A DNA stretch of 64,000 nt from Xanthomonas vesicatoria ATCC 35937 (GTDB taxonomy: Bacteria; Pseudomonadota; Gammaproteobacteria; Xanthomonadales; Xanthomonadaceae), in the NCBI RefSeq assembly GCF_001908725.1, contig NZ_CP018725.1, positions 2,852,001 to 2,916,000 on the forward strand, given 5' to 3'. The translations under genes were made by a program, and so were the position numbers. Positions 27,481 through 36,861 of this stretch are shown here, in pieces (position 1 is the stretch's first letter; the number at the start of each line of letters is the position of its first letter). A model generated the notes under the pieces. That model was not told the origin of the DNA, searched no databases, and was given only the letters and a program-made list of their open reading frames with translations.

Positions 27481-28707
27481 CTAGCTCGCCTTGACCTGCC
27501 TGGTCGCGTAGTCCTGCGCCTGTTGCATCACCCGCAGCAGGTTGCCGCCCCAGATGCCGGCGATCTGCTGCTCGCTATACCCCTTGCGCAGCAACCAGGC
27601 GGTGATGCGCGGGAGCTTGGAGACATCCTCCAGACCGACCACGCCACCGCCGCCGTCCCAGTCCATGCCGATGCCCACATGGTCGGGCCCCACTACGGAA
27701 AGCACGTGCTCCAGATGGGCGAAGAAATCCTCCTCGGTGGCGCGCTTGATCGGGTAGCGCGCATCCAAGTCCTGGAGTGCGGCGCTCAGGGCGGTGCCGT
27801 CGGCGATCTTGACGTGTTCCCAACCGCCGTACCGGTCGGTCAACGCCTTTTCGGCGGCCTTGCGCTCGGGGCTGGCGCCGCTGTCGACCAAATAGCCGCC
27901 ATAGGAGTTCACCTGGATCACGCCGCCGTGTTCGGCGAGCACCTTCAAGCGTGCGTCGTCGATATTGCGCGGATGGTTGAAGACCGCACGCGCGCCGCTG
28001 TGCGAGAGCACGATCGGCACTGGCGAGAGCGCGATCAACTGATCGAACACCGCATCGGAGGCATGCGATTGATCGATCACGATGCCCAGTGCCTGCGCCT
28101 GCTGTACCAATTGCTTGCCGGCCGAGCTCAGGCCCTTCCACTCCGGCCCCTTGGGGTCGGTGGCAGAGTCAGCGAACTCGTTGTTGAGAAAATGCACCGT
28201 GCTCATCAGCCGCAACCCTTGCGCGTAATAAAAGCGCAGCAGCGTCGGGTCGGCCACCAGCGGGCTGGCATTTTCCATGCTGATGTACACCACGCGCTTG
28301 CCGTCGGCCTTGATGCGTGCCGCGTCGGCAGGCGTGGTGGCGAAGGCGAAGCGCTGCGGTTGTGCGGCCACCAGCGCGTGGATCTTCAGACCCGCATCGC
28401 GGTCGTCCAGGTGCGCGGCCGCACTGCGATTGCCCTGGCCGGTGTAGACCGCCCAGAAGCCGCCATCGAGCGCACCGTCGACCATGCGCGGGTAATCCAC
28501 CTGCGACAGACGATTGCCGGCGTGGGCCTGCAACATATCGAAGTCGGCGCGCTCCAGATTGGCCGGCGTATCCAGGTGCGAATCCAGCGTGACCAAGCGT
28601 TTTTGCAGCGTAGTGGCGCGTGCCAGTTCGGCCTTGGAAAACTCCAGCGCGTGTGCCGAGCCAGCCAGGCTCAGCAACACGGCCACACACAGCAGTTGCA
28701 GGTTCAT
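27481..28707 (-). CDS. Membrane dipeptidase (M19 family), secreted
   Basis: 408 residues with a Sec signal (MNLQLLCVAVLLSLAGSAHA). The M19 zinc-dipeptidase pattern is present: LDSHLDTP (HxD metal ligands), YISMENASPLV (bridging Glu), VIDQSHASDAVFDQ and IVLSHSGARAVFNHPRNIDD (His ligands), and HVGIGMDWDGGGG (Asp). It probably hydrolyses dipeptides, including D-amino-acid forms, in the periplasm. The ATG at 28707 is favoured over a GTG two codons upstream. Confidence 0.92.
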   Translation of the reverse strand: MNLQLLCVAVLLSLAGSAHALEFSKAELARATTLQKRLVTLDSHLDTPANLERADFDMLQAHAGNRLSQVDYPRMVDGALDGGFWAVYTGQGNRSAAAHLDDRDAGLKIHALVAAQPQRFAFATTPADAARIKADGKRVVYISMENASPLVADPTLLRFYYAQGLRLMSTVHFLNNEFADSATDPKGPEWKGLSSAGKQLVQQAQALGIVIDQSHASDAVFDQLIALSPVPIVLSHSGARAVFNHPRNIDDARLKVLAEHGGVIQVNSYGGYLVDSGASPERKAAEKALTDRYGGWEHVKIADGTALSAALQDLDARYPIKRATEEDFFAHLEHVLSVVGPDHVGIGMDWDGGGGVVGLEDVSKLPRITAWLLRKGYSEQQIAGIWGGNLLRVMQQAQDYATRQVKAS

Positions 28708-29014
28708 GCGCACTCGCAGACAGGTGGGGTGATCCGATCATAGCCGCAGCGCGTCCGCGCGCTGGCCGCGTGTCGTGCAGGCCAACGTCCTCTTCCTGGC
28801 CCCCACAAGTTCAATCAGCGCCACACCACGAGCGCCGAATACGTTGCAGTTATGAAAAATACATCGTCAAAGCAATTGCGCAGTGGTCGGCGCTACGCAC
28901 ACTTGCCCGGCCGTCGCTGGCGGCATGCCCCCACTCCCGATGCCCGCATGCCGTGCTTTCAGCGCGCGAGGTGCGGGTGTGCGCAACACCTTTCCTCATT
29001 GACGAGGCTCCTCT
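28708..29014. other. Divergent promoter region
   Basis: 307 bases between the dipeptidase and the AvrXca/Svx-like gene. I see no gene, hairpin or recognisable operator. Confidence 0.5.
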
Positions 29015-30865
29015 ATGTCCATCGCATCGCGTGCGCTGCCCCGGCGCTTGCTCACCCTTGGTTTGATCGCCGCCGGCCTGGGCGCGGCGTCCAGCGCCAG
29101 TGCTGCCTGCACCGCCGGCAGCTGGGTCGCGCGCGTCAACGAAGCCGGCATGCCGCCGGTGCGCTACGAGACCGCGCATTTTGCATTCCGCTGGAACGGT
29201 GACGGCGTGTCGGACGCGGACGTCCGCGCCGCCGGCGCGCATCTGGAAATGGTCTGGGACACCTTCATCAACCGCCTGCAGTTTCCCGAGCCGTTCTGTA
29301 CTGTCGCCACCAAGTACAAGGCCAATCTGCATCTGGACCCGAGCTTCGGCCTGAGCGGCGGTGCCACTGGCAGCGGCGGCATGGGCATGTGGATGGCACC
29401 AGGCGGCCTGCGCGATCACTGGGGGCTGGCGCACGAGCTCACCCACGCCTTGCAGTACCAGGCCGGCGGTTTGCAGGAGTCCGAATACACCGGCTGGATC
29501 TGGGAATCGCACGCCAACTGGATGACCCATCAGCTGCCGGAATTCCACAGCAGCGACGTGCATTGCTCGACCATGCTGGTGAACTACCCGCACGTGTATC
29601 TGGGCTCTACGCGCGACCGGTATTGCAACTGGCAGTTCATGGAATATCTGAAGAACCGCTATGGCTACGCCATCATCAACGACATGTGGAGCAAGGCGCC
29701 ACGCATCGACAACCCGGCGCGTCGCACCGCCGATCCGTTCTCGGTGATCAAGGCCAACATGGGCTGGACGCAGTCGCAATTGAACGATGTGTTCGGCGAT
29801 TGGGCCATGCGCAACGTCAACTGGGAGTACACCAACCCCGATGGCAGCGACCAGGGCGCGCTGTATCGCGCGCGCTACGGCAGCAATCTGTCGTTCGACC
29901 CGCAACGCACCCAGGACTGGGACAACCGCGACCGCGCGCTGCGCATGACCGTGCTCGACCCGGTGGCCGGCCAGGCCAACCGCTACCGCGTGCCGTTCGA
30001 ATGGGCACCGCAGCGCTGGGGCTACAACCTGGTGCAATTGATCCCCGCCAGCGGCGCCACCAGCATCCAGGTCGCGTTCGAAGGTCAGGTGCAGAGCGCG
30101 CCGGCGGTCACCAGCTTGCCCGGCCTGCTCAACGACCCGACCAGCATTCCCATGCCTGCCTCGGACTGGCGCTGGGGTGTGGTGGCCATCGACAGTGCCG
30201 GCAAGGCGCGTTACAGCACGCTGCAGCGCGGCGCCAAGGCCAGCGTCAGCATGCCGCTGAAGAGCGGCGACCGCGCGGTGTATCTGATGGTGATGGGCGC
30301 GCCCAGCACCATGCAGCAGATCAAGTGGGATCAGTCCTACTACGCGATCTACCGCTACCCGTGGAGCGTGACGCTGACCAATGCCGCCCCGGCCGGCAGC
30401 CAGCCCAACGCGCCCACCCCCACTCCTGTGGGACGTCGTCATGCCAACGGCGGCGGTTGGGTCGCCAACACCGCCAATGTCGCCTCCACCGCCTACGTCG
30501 GTCCGCGTGCCCGCGTGCTGGCCGGCAATGTGCTGGGCAATGCGCGCATCGATGGCCGCGCCACGGTGATGGGCGGCACGGTGCAGGGCAATGCCGTGCT
30601 CGGTGGGCTCACCGTATGGCATCCGGGCGCCACCATCGGCGCCACTGCGCAGGCGCATACCGTGTTCATGGGCCCGGGCGCGTTCGGCGCCATCAACGTC
30701 GGCGGCACCGCGCAGCTGCGTGGCGATATCGAAGAACAAGGCGCCTCGCCCACGCAGGGCGTGTTCTACGGATTTGTCGATCCGGCCACGATGACCAACC
30801 CGGAGTTCGGTGTAGACCTGCGGCAGGCGGTGCCGGAAATCACCGCGCGCCCAGCTGGTTGGTGA
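29015..30865 (+). CDS. AvrXca/Svx-like secreted putative metallopeptidase
   Basis: 616 residues. A signal peptide ends near SSASA-A at residue ~30. LAHELTHALQYQ near residues 139-150 is an HExxH zinc-peptidase motif, and EYTGWIWESHANWMTHQ follows ~20 residues later, supplying a possible Glu/His third ligand. From about residue 475 a Gly/Ala-rich series with near-hexapeptide spacing (VASTAYVGPRARVLAG...ARIDGRATVMGG) suggests a left-handed beta-helix. To my recollection the layout matches AvrXca of X. campestris and Svx of Pectobacterium, a type II-secreted virulence factor. Substrate is unknown. A short Pro/Thr linker (PNAPTPTPVG) separates the two parts. Confidence 0.75.
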   Translation: MSIASRALPRRLLTLGLIAAGLGAASSASAACTAGSWVARVNEAGMPPVRYETAHFAFRWNGDGVSDADVRAAGAHLEMVWDTFINRLQFPEPFCTVATKYKANLHLDPSFGLSGGATGSGGMGMWMAPGGLRDHWGLAHELTHALQYQAGGLQESEYTGWIWESHANWMTHQLPEFHSSDVHCSTMLVNYPHVYLGSTRDRYCNWQFMEYLKNRYGYAIINDMWSKAPRIDNPARRTADPFSVIKANMGWTQSQLNDVFGDWAMRNVNWEYTNPDGSDQGALYRARYGSNLSFDPQRTQDWDNRDRALRMTVLDPVAGQANRYRVPFEWAPQRWGYNLVQLIPASGATSIQVAFEGQVQSAPAVTSLPGLLNDPTSIPMPASDWRWGVVAIDSAGKARYSTLQRGAKASVSMPLKSGDRAVYLMVMGAPSTMQQIKWDQSYYAIYRYPWSVTLTNAAPAGSQPNAPTPTPVGRRHANGGGWVANTANVASTAYVGPRARVLAGNVLGNARIDGRATVMGGTVQGNAVLGGLTVWHPGATIGATAQAHTVFMGPGAFGAINVGGTAQLRGDIEEQGASPTQGVFYGFVDPATMTNPEFGVDLRQAVPEITARPAGW

Positions 30866-31202
30866 TCTGGCACAGCTGCGCGCGGCAGCTGCGCATCAGC
30901 GCAAGAAGACTCTACAGACAGGCCAGGGACGGCCATCGGTGGACGCACGCAACGCCCATGCCACTTGTGCGCGTCACTGGCAAGTGCGGTGTGTCTGGCG
31001 TGGCAGGTCGGCTACGACTTGCTTGCTGCAATGACGTCATCGCATCACCGCTGCCACGCTTTCAAAGCGGCGTGCGGTGCAGCGTGACGGATGGGTTTGC
31101 CTACGATCGCATGCAGGCGTAAGTCCGCTGCCGCGCTACTGCTGCATGCACATCAGCGATGCGCGTGGCGCTGCCATGCAGCGCTACGCGTTCGACGCAC
31201 GC
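30866..31202. other. Intergenic region
   Basis: 337 bases between converging genes; no gene, strong hairpin or repeat identified. Confidence 0.5.
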
Positions 31203-31523
31203 TCAATCGTCGAGTTCGGCCAGCCGCGCGCGCACGCTGTCCACATCGATGTGCTCTCGCACATGCGGCCACTGCCGCGCCCACACCGAACGGAACACGA
31301 TCCACGCACCGAACACACCCAAACAGGTGGAGCCCAGCGCCAGCAGCAACGGATGCAGCGGCGAGCCGGCGCCGGTCTGGAACAGATACATGAAGGCCCC
31401 GGAAAACAGCAGCCACACACCGAACACCGGCCAGTTGCTGGCCAGCAGGCTGGCATTGGGGCGCTCGATCTCGCGCAGCAAACGGCGCAGGGCCTTGCGT
31501 TCGTCTTCGTCGCTGGACGTCAT
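31203..31523 (-). CDS. Small two-TM protein of unknown function
   Basis: 106 residues. A charged N-terminus (MTSSDEDERKALRRLLREIE) precedes two hydrophobic segments (about residues 28-48 and 57-78) and a charged C-terminal tail. The ATG at 31523 has GGGAG nine bases upstream; the longer form is not supported by a ribosome site. No family is recognised. Confidence 0.7.
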   Translation of the reverse strand: MTSSDEDERKALRRLLREIERPNASLLASNWPVFGVWLLFSGAFMYLFQTGAGSPLHPLLLALGSTCLGVFGAWIVFRSVWARQWPHVREHIDVDSVRARLAELDD

Positions 31524-31828
31524 CGGCTGCCGCTCCCTAGTGAATGTCTGCGTTGAATCCCGGCTACCGCGCGCTGTAACCAAGCATTGCCATCACGCAC
31601 AGGATTGCATTCATGGCGCGATGACGATAACCGCACTGCTTCACCTGCACACATGCGACACCGCAGGCCAGGCAAATGTGAGCGTCCGCCCTGCTCCGAT
31701 TCGCTGCAGTGCGACGCAGCCACACAGCGGCAATGTCACCAGGCGGCACATCTGCAATCCGCCAACCTGCACCTGAACAAGCATGCAGCGGGCGCTACGC
31801 ATTGCCCGCTGCCTCACAATGGCCGCTG
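31524..31828. other. Intergenic region
   Basis: 305 bases between two leftward genes. Nothing recognisable is seen. Confidence 0.5.
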
Positions 31829-32995
31829 TCACACCACGCGGCAGAACACCGCCTTGAGATACCGCGATTCCTGCACGTGCGCCATGAACGGATGATCGGG
31901 GCCAGCGCCGGCCACTTTCAGGATCTGGATGGTGCGGCCGGAGAAGTACGAGGCGCGCCGCAGCATGTCCAGGAACTCTTGCTCGGCGACCAACCCGGTG
32001 CACGAGAAGGTGGCAAACAGGCCGCCCGGCTTGACCACGCCCAGCGCCAATTTATTCATGTCCAGGTACTTCTTCAGCGCGGGGATCACCTGCTCGCGGT
32101 CGCGGGTCATCTTGGCCGGGTCCAGGATCACCACATCGAACTGCTCGCCACGATTGGCCGCATCGCGCAGCCACGGGAAGATGTCGGCCTGCACGAACTT
32201 GGGCCGCACGTTGTTGAGCTTGGCGTTGCCCTTGGCAATGGCGATGACGTCTTCGTCGATATCCACGCCGAGCACCTCGGACGCACCGCGCGCGGCCGCA
32301 TACACCGCAAAGCCGCCGGTGTTGCAGCACAGGTCCAGCACGCTCTTGCCGTCCACCTGCTCGCTCAGCCATTGGCGGTTGTCGCGCTGGTCGGCGAAGA
32401 AACCGGTCTTGTGCGCGCCGGCCGGGTCGGCGCGGAACTTGATGCCGTGCTCGGTGATGACGGCCGCTTCGGTGGTGGTGTTGCTGTGGAAGTCGAAGCT
32501 CTCCTGCTTTTGCACGTGTTCGTCGGCAAAGCTGTGGAAGCGGCAGCCCGGGAACTGCTCGCGTAGTGCCTCGTAGATCCATTCGCGGTGGCGGAACATG
32601 CCGGCGGCGAAGAACTCCACCACCACCAGGTCGCCGTAGCGGTCCACCACCAGGCCGGACAGGCCATCGCCTTCACTGTGCACAACGCGCCAGGCATCGG
32701 ACACGCCGTCGAGCTTGAGCCAGTCGCGGCGCAGACTCACCGCCGCGGCGATCTTGCGCGAGAACCAGCCGGCATCCACCGGGACCGACTGGTCGGTTTC
32801 CAGGATGCGCACGGCGATGCGCGAATGGCCGTTATAGAAGCCGCGGCCGATCCATTCGCCATCCACGCCGACCACATCGACGATGGTGCCGGGTTTGGGC
32901 TTGGCAGCGGGCTTTTCCACCAGCTTCTGGAAGATCCACGGGTGGCTGGAGCGCCAGGCATTCTTGAGTCGGACGACGGGGACAGGAGTATTCAT
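31829..32995 (-). CDS. rlmI: 23S rRNA m5C methyltransferase, RlmI family
   Basis: 388 residues. An N-terminal PUA-like RNA-binding part (LKNAWRSSHPWIFQKLVE...GEWIGRGFYN) is followed by a class I SAM domain: motif I DLCCNTGGFAVYAA, motif IV VILDPAKM, and motif VI FATFSCTGLV with the catalytic Cys. RlmI methylates C1962 of 23S rRNA in E. coli; the family identity is clear, the exact target is inferred. It is monocistronic and has an AGGAG site upstream of the ATG. Confidence 0.9.
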   Translation of the reverse strand: MNTPVPVVRLKNAWRSSHPWIFQKLVEKPAAKPKPGTIVDVVGVDGEWIGRGFYNGHSRIAVRILETDQSVPVDAGWFSRKIAAAVSLRRDWLKLDGVSDAWRVVHSEGDGLSGLVVDRYGDLVVVEFFAAGMFRHREWIYEALREQFPGCRFHSFADEHVQKQESFDFHSNTTTEAAVITEHGIKFRADPAGAHKTGFFADQRDNRQWLSEQVDGKSVLDLCCNTGGFAVYAAARGASEVLGVDIDEDVIAIAKGNAKLNNVRPKFVQADIFPWLRDAANRGEQFDVVILDPAKMTRDREQVIPALKKYLDMNKLALGVVKPGGLFATFSCTGLVAEQEFLDMLRRASYFSGRTIQILKVAGAGPDHPFMAHVQESRYLKAVFCRVV

Positions 32996-33055
32996 TCACC
33001 TATTGTATCCGGCTGGATTGACGTGCCTGCGCCGGGCACGCAGAATCAGGCTCAG

Positions 33056-33175
33056 AAGGGGAGTAGCTCCCAGCGTTGTCGCCGTCATTACGAGCCCTGT
33101 CAGGCGCTCCGGTGCAACGGCAACCGGCCCGGCCGGTTGCGAGCGAGACCTTCGCCGCGCAGGCGAAGGTCCGTC
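33056..33175 (+). ncRNA. yybP-ykoY (Mn2+) riboswitch
   Basis: AAGGGGAGTAGCTCCC at 33056-33071 is the conserved first paired element of the yybP-ykoY class. It is followed by a central GC-rich helix with CCGGCCCGGCCGG (33124-33136) and the closing GAGACCTTCGCC...GGCGAAGGTC hairpin (33145-33171). This class binds Mn2+ and switches expression of metal exporters or membrane proteins such as alx and mntP. It lies about 80 bases upstream of the TerC-family gene, exactly where such a leader belongs. Confidence 0.88.
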
Positions 33176-33255
33176 ACCCGGAATCCACGATTTCCGTGTC
33201 ACAAGGCCTCAGCCCAACCGGCTGTCCAGGTCGTTTCACTTTTCGGGATTCTTTT

Positions 33256-34212
33256 ATGCAAACCATTGGCAATGTCTGGTTATGGGGCGGTTTCGGGGTC
33301 GTGGTGATCGCCGCGCTGCTGATCGATCTGGTGCTGATGCGCCACGGCGGCGCCCACAAGGTGACCTTCAAGGAAGCCACCTGGTGGAGCATCGGTTGGG
33401 TGCTGCTCGCGCTGGCGTTCAACGCCGGGCTGTGGTGGTACCTGCAAGGCACGCTGGGCGATGCGCAGGCCGACCAGATCGGGTTGCAGTTCCTCACCGG
33501 CTACCTGGTCGAAAAATCGCTGGCGGTCGACAACATCTTCGTGTTCCTGATGGTGATGACCTACTTCGGCGTCCCGGAGGAACAGCGCCAGCGCGTACTG
33601 ATCATCGGTGTGCTCGGCGCGATCGTCCTGCGCGCGATCATGATCTTTGCCGGCTCGATGCTGCTGGCCAAGTTCCATTGGCTGCTGTACGTGTTTGGCG
33701 CATTCCTGCTGCTGACCGGCATCAAGATGTGGTTCTCCGCCGGCAAGGAGCCGGACCTGGAAACCAACCCGGTGTTGCGCTGGATGCGCAGCCACCTACG
33801 CCTGAGCCCGCAGTACCACGGCAACCTGCTCAGCGTGATCAAGGACGGCAAGCGCTGGTTCACGCCGCTGTTCGTGGTGTTGATCCTGATCGCGGTGATC
33901 GATGTGATCTTTGCGGTGGACAGCATCCCGGCGATCTTCGCGATCACCACCGACCCGTTCATCGTGCTCACCTCCAACGTGTTCGCGGTGCTGGGTTTAC
34001 GCGCGATGTTCTTCCTGCTGGCCGGCATGGCAGACCGCTTCCACCTGCTGCCGTACGGGCTGGCGGTGATCCTGGTGTTCATCGGCACCAAGATGATGAT
34101 CATCGATCTGTACAAGATCCCGGTGCTGGTCTCGCTGGCCGTCGTGGTGACCATCCTGGTCGCCACCATCGTGCTGAGCCTGCTGCGCCCGCCGAAGCCG
34201 GCCGGGCACTGA
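33256..34212 (+). CDS. alx: TerC-family integral membrane protein (Alx-like)
   Basis: 318 residues with about nine hydrophobic segments. TerC-family motifs include GYLVEKSLAVDNIFVF and IFAVDSIPAIFAITTDPFIVLTSNVFAVLGLRAMFF, with acidic residues in the membrane likely to bind metal. Alx of E. coli is linked to Mn2+ and alkaline response and sits behind the same riboswitch class. The ATG at 33256 is the first plausible start after the riboswitch; earlier in-frame starts would lie inside the RNA element. Symbol by homology and leader. Confidence 0.9.
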   Translation: MQTIGNVWLWGGFGVVVIAALLIDLVLMRHGGAHKVTFKEATWWSIGWVLLALAFNAGLWWYLQGTLGDAQADQIGLQFLTGYLVEKSLAVDNIFVFLMVMTYFGVPEEQRQRVLIIGVLGAIVLRAIMIFAGSMLLAKFHWLLYVFGAFLLLTGIKMWFSAGKEPDLETNPVLRWMRSHLRLSPQYHGNLLSVIKDGKRWFTPLFVVLILIAVIDVIFAVDSIPAIFAITTDPFIVLTSNVFAVLGLRAMFFLLAGMADRFHLLPYGLAVILVFIGTKMMIIDLYKIPVLVSLAVVVTILVATIVLSLLRPPKPAGH

Positions 34213-34707
34213 GGGAGCCGGGATTTGGGAATCGGGAATCGGTAAAGGCCGTTCCGCGTGCGCTGCTTGTAACCATGCGCACCGACCATCTCGACGGGTC
34301 CTTGTCCGCCCACCGTCGCGGGACCTTTGGCGGCATGGATGCCGCCAAAGAACTTACAAGGACGTACTTGCAGCGTGTCCCGCGATGGTGGGCGGGCAAG
34401 GGCCCTGCAGCGAAGTTACAGATCATCCGCTCTACAACCAACGCATCCGTACCTTTCACGGCAAGATCTTGAGCTTCAGCGTCCTTTGGATGTTCCAACC
34501 TAGCGGATCGAGTGTCGGCTCGGATTCGGACTCAGCAAGTAGCGGGATGCTGCAGACGTTCGGCTTCGCGCATCGGACACCTCCGTGACGCGTTGCAGGC
34601 TGCTGCGCCACTGACCGGCATCGGAAGTGGATTATCCCGTCGCCGGGTCTGCTTATCCCGAGCCGGATAGGCTTGTAAAAAACCCGCGCGCCGCCATCCG
34701 TGAATGC
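34213..34707. other. Intergenic region with repeats
   Basis: 495 bases with no convincing gene. It holds GGGAATC heptamers at 34219-34242 and a 10-bp perfect stem CTTTGGCGGC/GCCGCCAAAG at 34325-34350 (6-base loop, ATGGAT). The sequence just after the stem looks like a dispersed Xanthomonas intergenic element, from memory. Confidence 0.55.
34219..34242. repeat. GGGAATC heptamer repeats
   Basis: Consecutive units read GGGATTT-GGGAATC-GGGAATC-GG. The complementary CCCGATT heptamer recurs at 36834-36859. Confidence 0.8.
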
Positions 34708-35493
34708 ATGACAACGCGTCCTCTCGCCCCCGATACCGCCACCCAGAATCGCCTGGATCGTTCCCGGGTGCTGCGTGCCTTCAACGTCAGCCTGGCCGCC
34801 GTGCTGCTGCTGGTGGCGGTGTTCACCGCCCAGGGCATGTTCGATTGGCGCGCCTGGGCGGTGGCACCGCTGCAGGCCGACGGGCTGGTCGGCATCCTCA
34901 CCGCACCGCTGTTGCATGGCTCGCTCGCGCATCTGGGCGCCAATGCGGCAGCGCTGCTGATCCTGGGCACGTTAGCCGGCAGCGTGTATCCGCGCGCCAC
35001 CGCCATGGCATTGCCGTTGCTGTGGCTGGGCTCGGGGCTGGGCGCGTGGTTGCTGGGCGAGCCTGGTAGCCGCCACCTGGGCGCCAGCGGCGTGACCCAC
35101 GGCCTGATGTTTCTGGTGTTCGTGCTGGGACTGCTGCGGCGCGACCGCCCGGCGATCGCCACCAGCATGATCGCTTTCCTGTTCTACGGCGGCATGTTGG
35201 TGACCATCCTGCCGCACGAAGCCGGTGTGTCCTGGCAATCGCATCTGGGCGGCGCAGTCGCCGGCCTGATCGCCGCCCTGCTGCTGCGCCTGCGCGACCC
35301 GCAGCAGGCCAAGCCGCGCTATAGCTGGGAAGACGAGGACGAGGACGCTGCCTGGGAAGTGAGCAACGCCGAACACGCCATGCTGGAACCACCGCCCCCG
35401 CGTCAGGTGCCGGTGCTGTGGCAACGCCAGGAAGACGGCTCGGAAAACGTAGTGCTGCATTTTTCACCGCGTGAGCGGCCGCCGGGCACGTAG
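34708..35493 (+). CDS. Rhomboid-family intramembrane serine protease
   Basis: 261 residues with about six membrane segments. The catalytic serine is in HLGASGVTHGLMF (GxSG near residue 130) and the catalytic His is in WQSHLGGAVAGL in the last helix; the HGSLAHLGANAAALLILG segment gives the conserved HxxxN of the oxyanion region. The C-terminal ~60 residues are a soluble acidic, Pro-rich tail. The start was placed at 34708 because earlier in-frame starts add residues from a region with no coding character. Confidence 0.88.
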   Translation: MTTRPLAPDTATQNRLDRSRVLRAFNVSLAAVLLLVAVFTAQGMFDWRAWAVAPLQADGLVGILTAPLLHGSLAHLGANAAALLILGTLAGSVYPRATAMALPLLWLGSGLGAWLLGEPGSRHLGASGVTHGLMFLVFVLGLLRRDRPAIATSMIAFLFYGGMLVTILPHEAGVSWQSHLGGAVAGLIAALLLRLRDPQQAKPRYSWEDEDEDAAWEVSNAEHAMLEPPPPRQVPVLWQRQEDGSENVVLHFSPRERPPGT

Positions 35494-35507
35494 GACCGCA
35501 TCTGCGT

Positions 35508-36608
35508 TTAACGTGGTGCATGCTCGTGCAACGCCCGCCGCGCCAGGCCCGGGTCGTCGGCGAAGAAGGCATCGATGCCGGTGGCCAGATACCGTTGCAG
35601 TTCCGCCAGCGCACCGGCTTCGTTGCGTGCGGTCGGCGCGTCGCCGCTGCGGTTATCTGCCGACAAAAAATAGTTTTCCGGACGGAACGTATACGGCTGC
35701 ACCTGCAATCCGGCCGCGTGCGCATCATGCACCAGGCTGGTTGGCTGCCCCAGTCGCTGCTGCGCATCCAGCGGAATGATGGCGCGAATATCCGGCCCGA
35801 TCGCATCGGCGTAGCTGGCAACCTGCTTGAGCCCCGCAGGCGTCATCAGTTGTGCGTACGTGCCTGGCGCATCGCCCTTGCCCGCATCGGGTAGTGGCAT
35901 CTGCGCGCCGCCCAGCAGCTGCAGCAAACGGAGATTGCTGGCGCGGCCGATCTTGCCGCGCAGGTAACGCAGGTTTCCGGTCTCGAACGACTGAATCACC
36001 ACTGGCGCGGTGCGCGTGTAGGCATGCGCCTGCAAGGTGGCCAGCACCTTGTCCTCCATTGGCAAACCCAGTGCACTGAAATAACTCGGATGCTTGATCT
36101 CCGGAATCAGCCCGACCGTGCGCCCGGTTGCAGCAGATTCGGCCGCGACGAAATCGATGATCTCGTCGAAGGTCACGATCTGAAACTGCCCGTCCCAACG
36201 CGTGCCACGCAACTGCGGCAACCGCTCGCGTGCGCGCAACGTCTTCAACTCATTCAAGGTGAAGTCTTCGGTGAACCAGCCTTCCATCGATTGCCCATCG
36301 ATGGTCTTACGCGTCTTGCGTGCGGCGAACTCCGAATGGCTGGCCACATCGGTAGTGCCGCCGATCTCGTTCTCGTGACGCGCTACCAGCACACCATCCT
36401 TGGTGGACACCAAATCCGGCTCGACAAAATCCGCGCCATCGGCAATGGCTTTGGCGTAGGAGGCCAAGGTGTGTTCCGGGCGCAACGCACTGGCACCACG
36501 GTGCGCAAAGATCTGCACCGTCTTGGCCAACGGTGCCTCAGCAACTGCCGGGCCGCTCATGCCAACCATCATCGCTCCCACCAGCCAGATACGACCGCCC
36601 TGCATCAT
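35508..36608 (-). CDS. Periplasmic glycerophosphodiester phosphodiesterase
   Basis: 366 residues with a signal peptide (cleavage near AVAEA). The GDPD domain starts IFAHRGASALRPEHTLASYAKAIADGADFVEPDLVSTKDGVLVARHE, which supplies the catalytic HRG, E-x-D and H residues. Further on, GLIPEIKHP and VVIQSFE are also typical of GlpQ. It releases glycerol-3-phosphate from deacylated phospholipids. ATG-ATG at the start; GGAG lies six bases before the first. It is part of a stretch with a TonB receptor and an acid phosphatase, suggesting phosphate supply. Confidence 0.92.
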   Translation of the reverse strand: MMQGGRIWLVGAMMVGMSGPAVAEAPLAKTVQIFAHRGASALRPEHTLASYAKAIADGADFVEPDLVSTKDGVLVARHENEIGGTTDVASHSEFAARKTRKTIDGQSMEGWFTEDFTLNELKTLRARERLPQLRGTRWDGQFQIVTFDEIIDFVAAESAATGRTVGLIPEIKHPSYFSALGLPMEDKVLATLQAHAYTRTAPVVIQSFETGNLRYLRGKIGRASNLRLLQLLGGAQMPLPDAGKGDAPGTYAQLMTPAGLKQVASYADAIGPDIRAIIPLDAQQRLGQPTSLVHDAHAAGLQVQPYTFRPENYFLSADNRSGDAPTARNEAGALAELQRYLATGIDAFFADDPGLARRALHEHAPR

Positions 36609-36833
36609 GCCTATCTCCAACGAAAAACAGCTACCGAATCGACGCAGGCCGCCAGGGGAGCCTGGCCGATGAGCGCCGCGGGAGGTACGACTGTACATCC
36701 CGCATCCGCTGCATCGTCCGCACCATCCCGACAACCACGCAAGACGTCGTGTTGACCACTCTATAACGGTCCGCGTGGACTGACCCAGCAAATCAGTGAG
36801 CAACGACAAAGCCCGCTCTTGCGATTCCCCAAT

Positions 36834-36859
36834 CCCGATTCCCGATTCCCGATTCCCGT
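36834..36859. repeat. CCCGATT heptamer tandem repeat
   Basis: Nearly four copies of CCCGATT in a row, ending two bases before the stop codon of the second TonB receptor (36862). The same unit is found inverted at 34219-34242. Confidence 0.85.
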
Positions 36860-36861
36860 AC

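Noticed and set aside
34100..34498. Minus-strand frame opposite the end of alx
   Set aside because: Mostly antisense to alx, with the remainder in repeat-like intergenic DNA; no domain.
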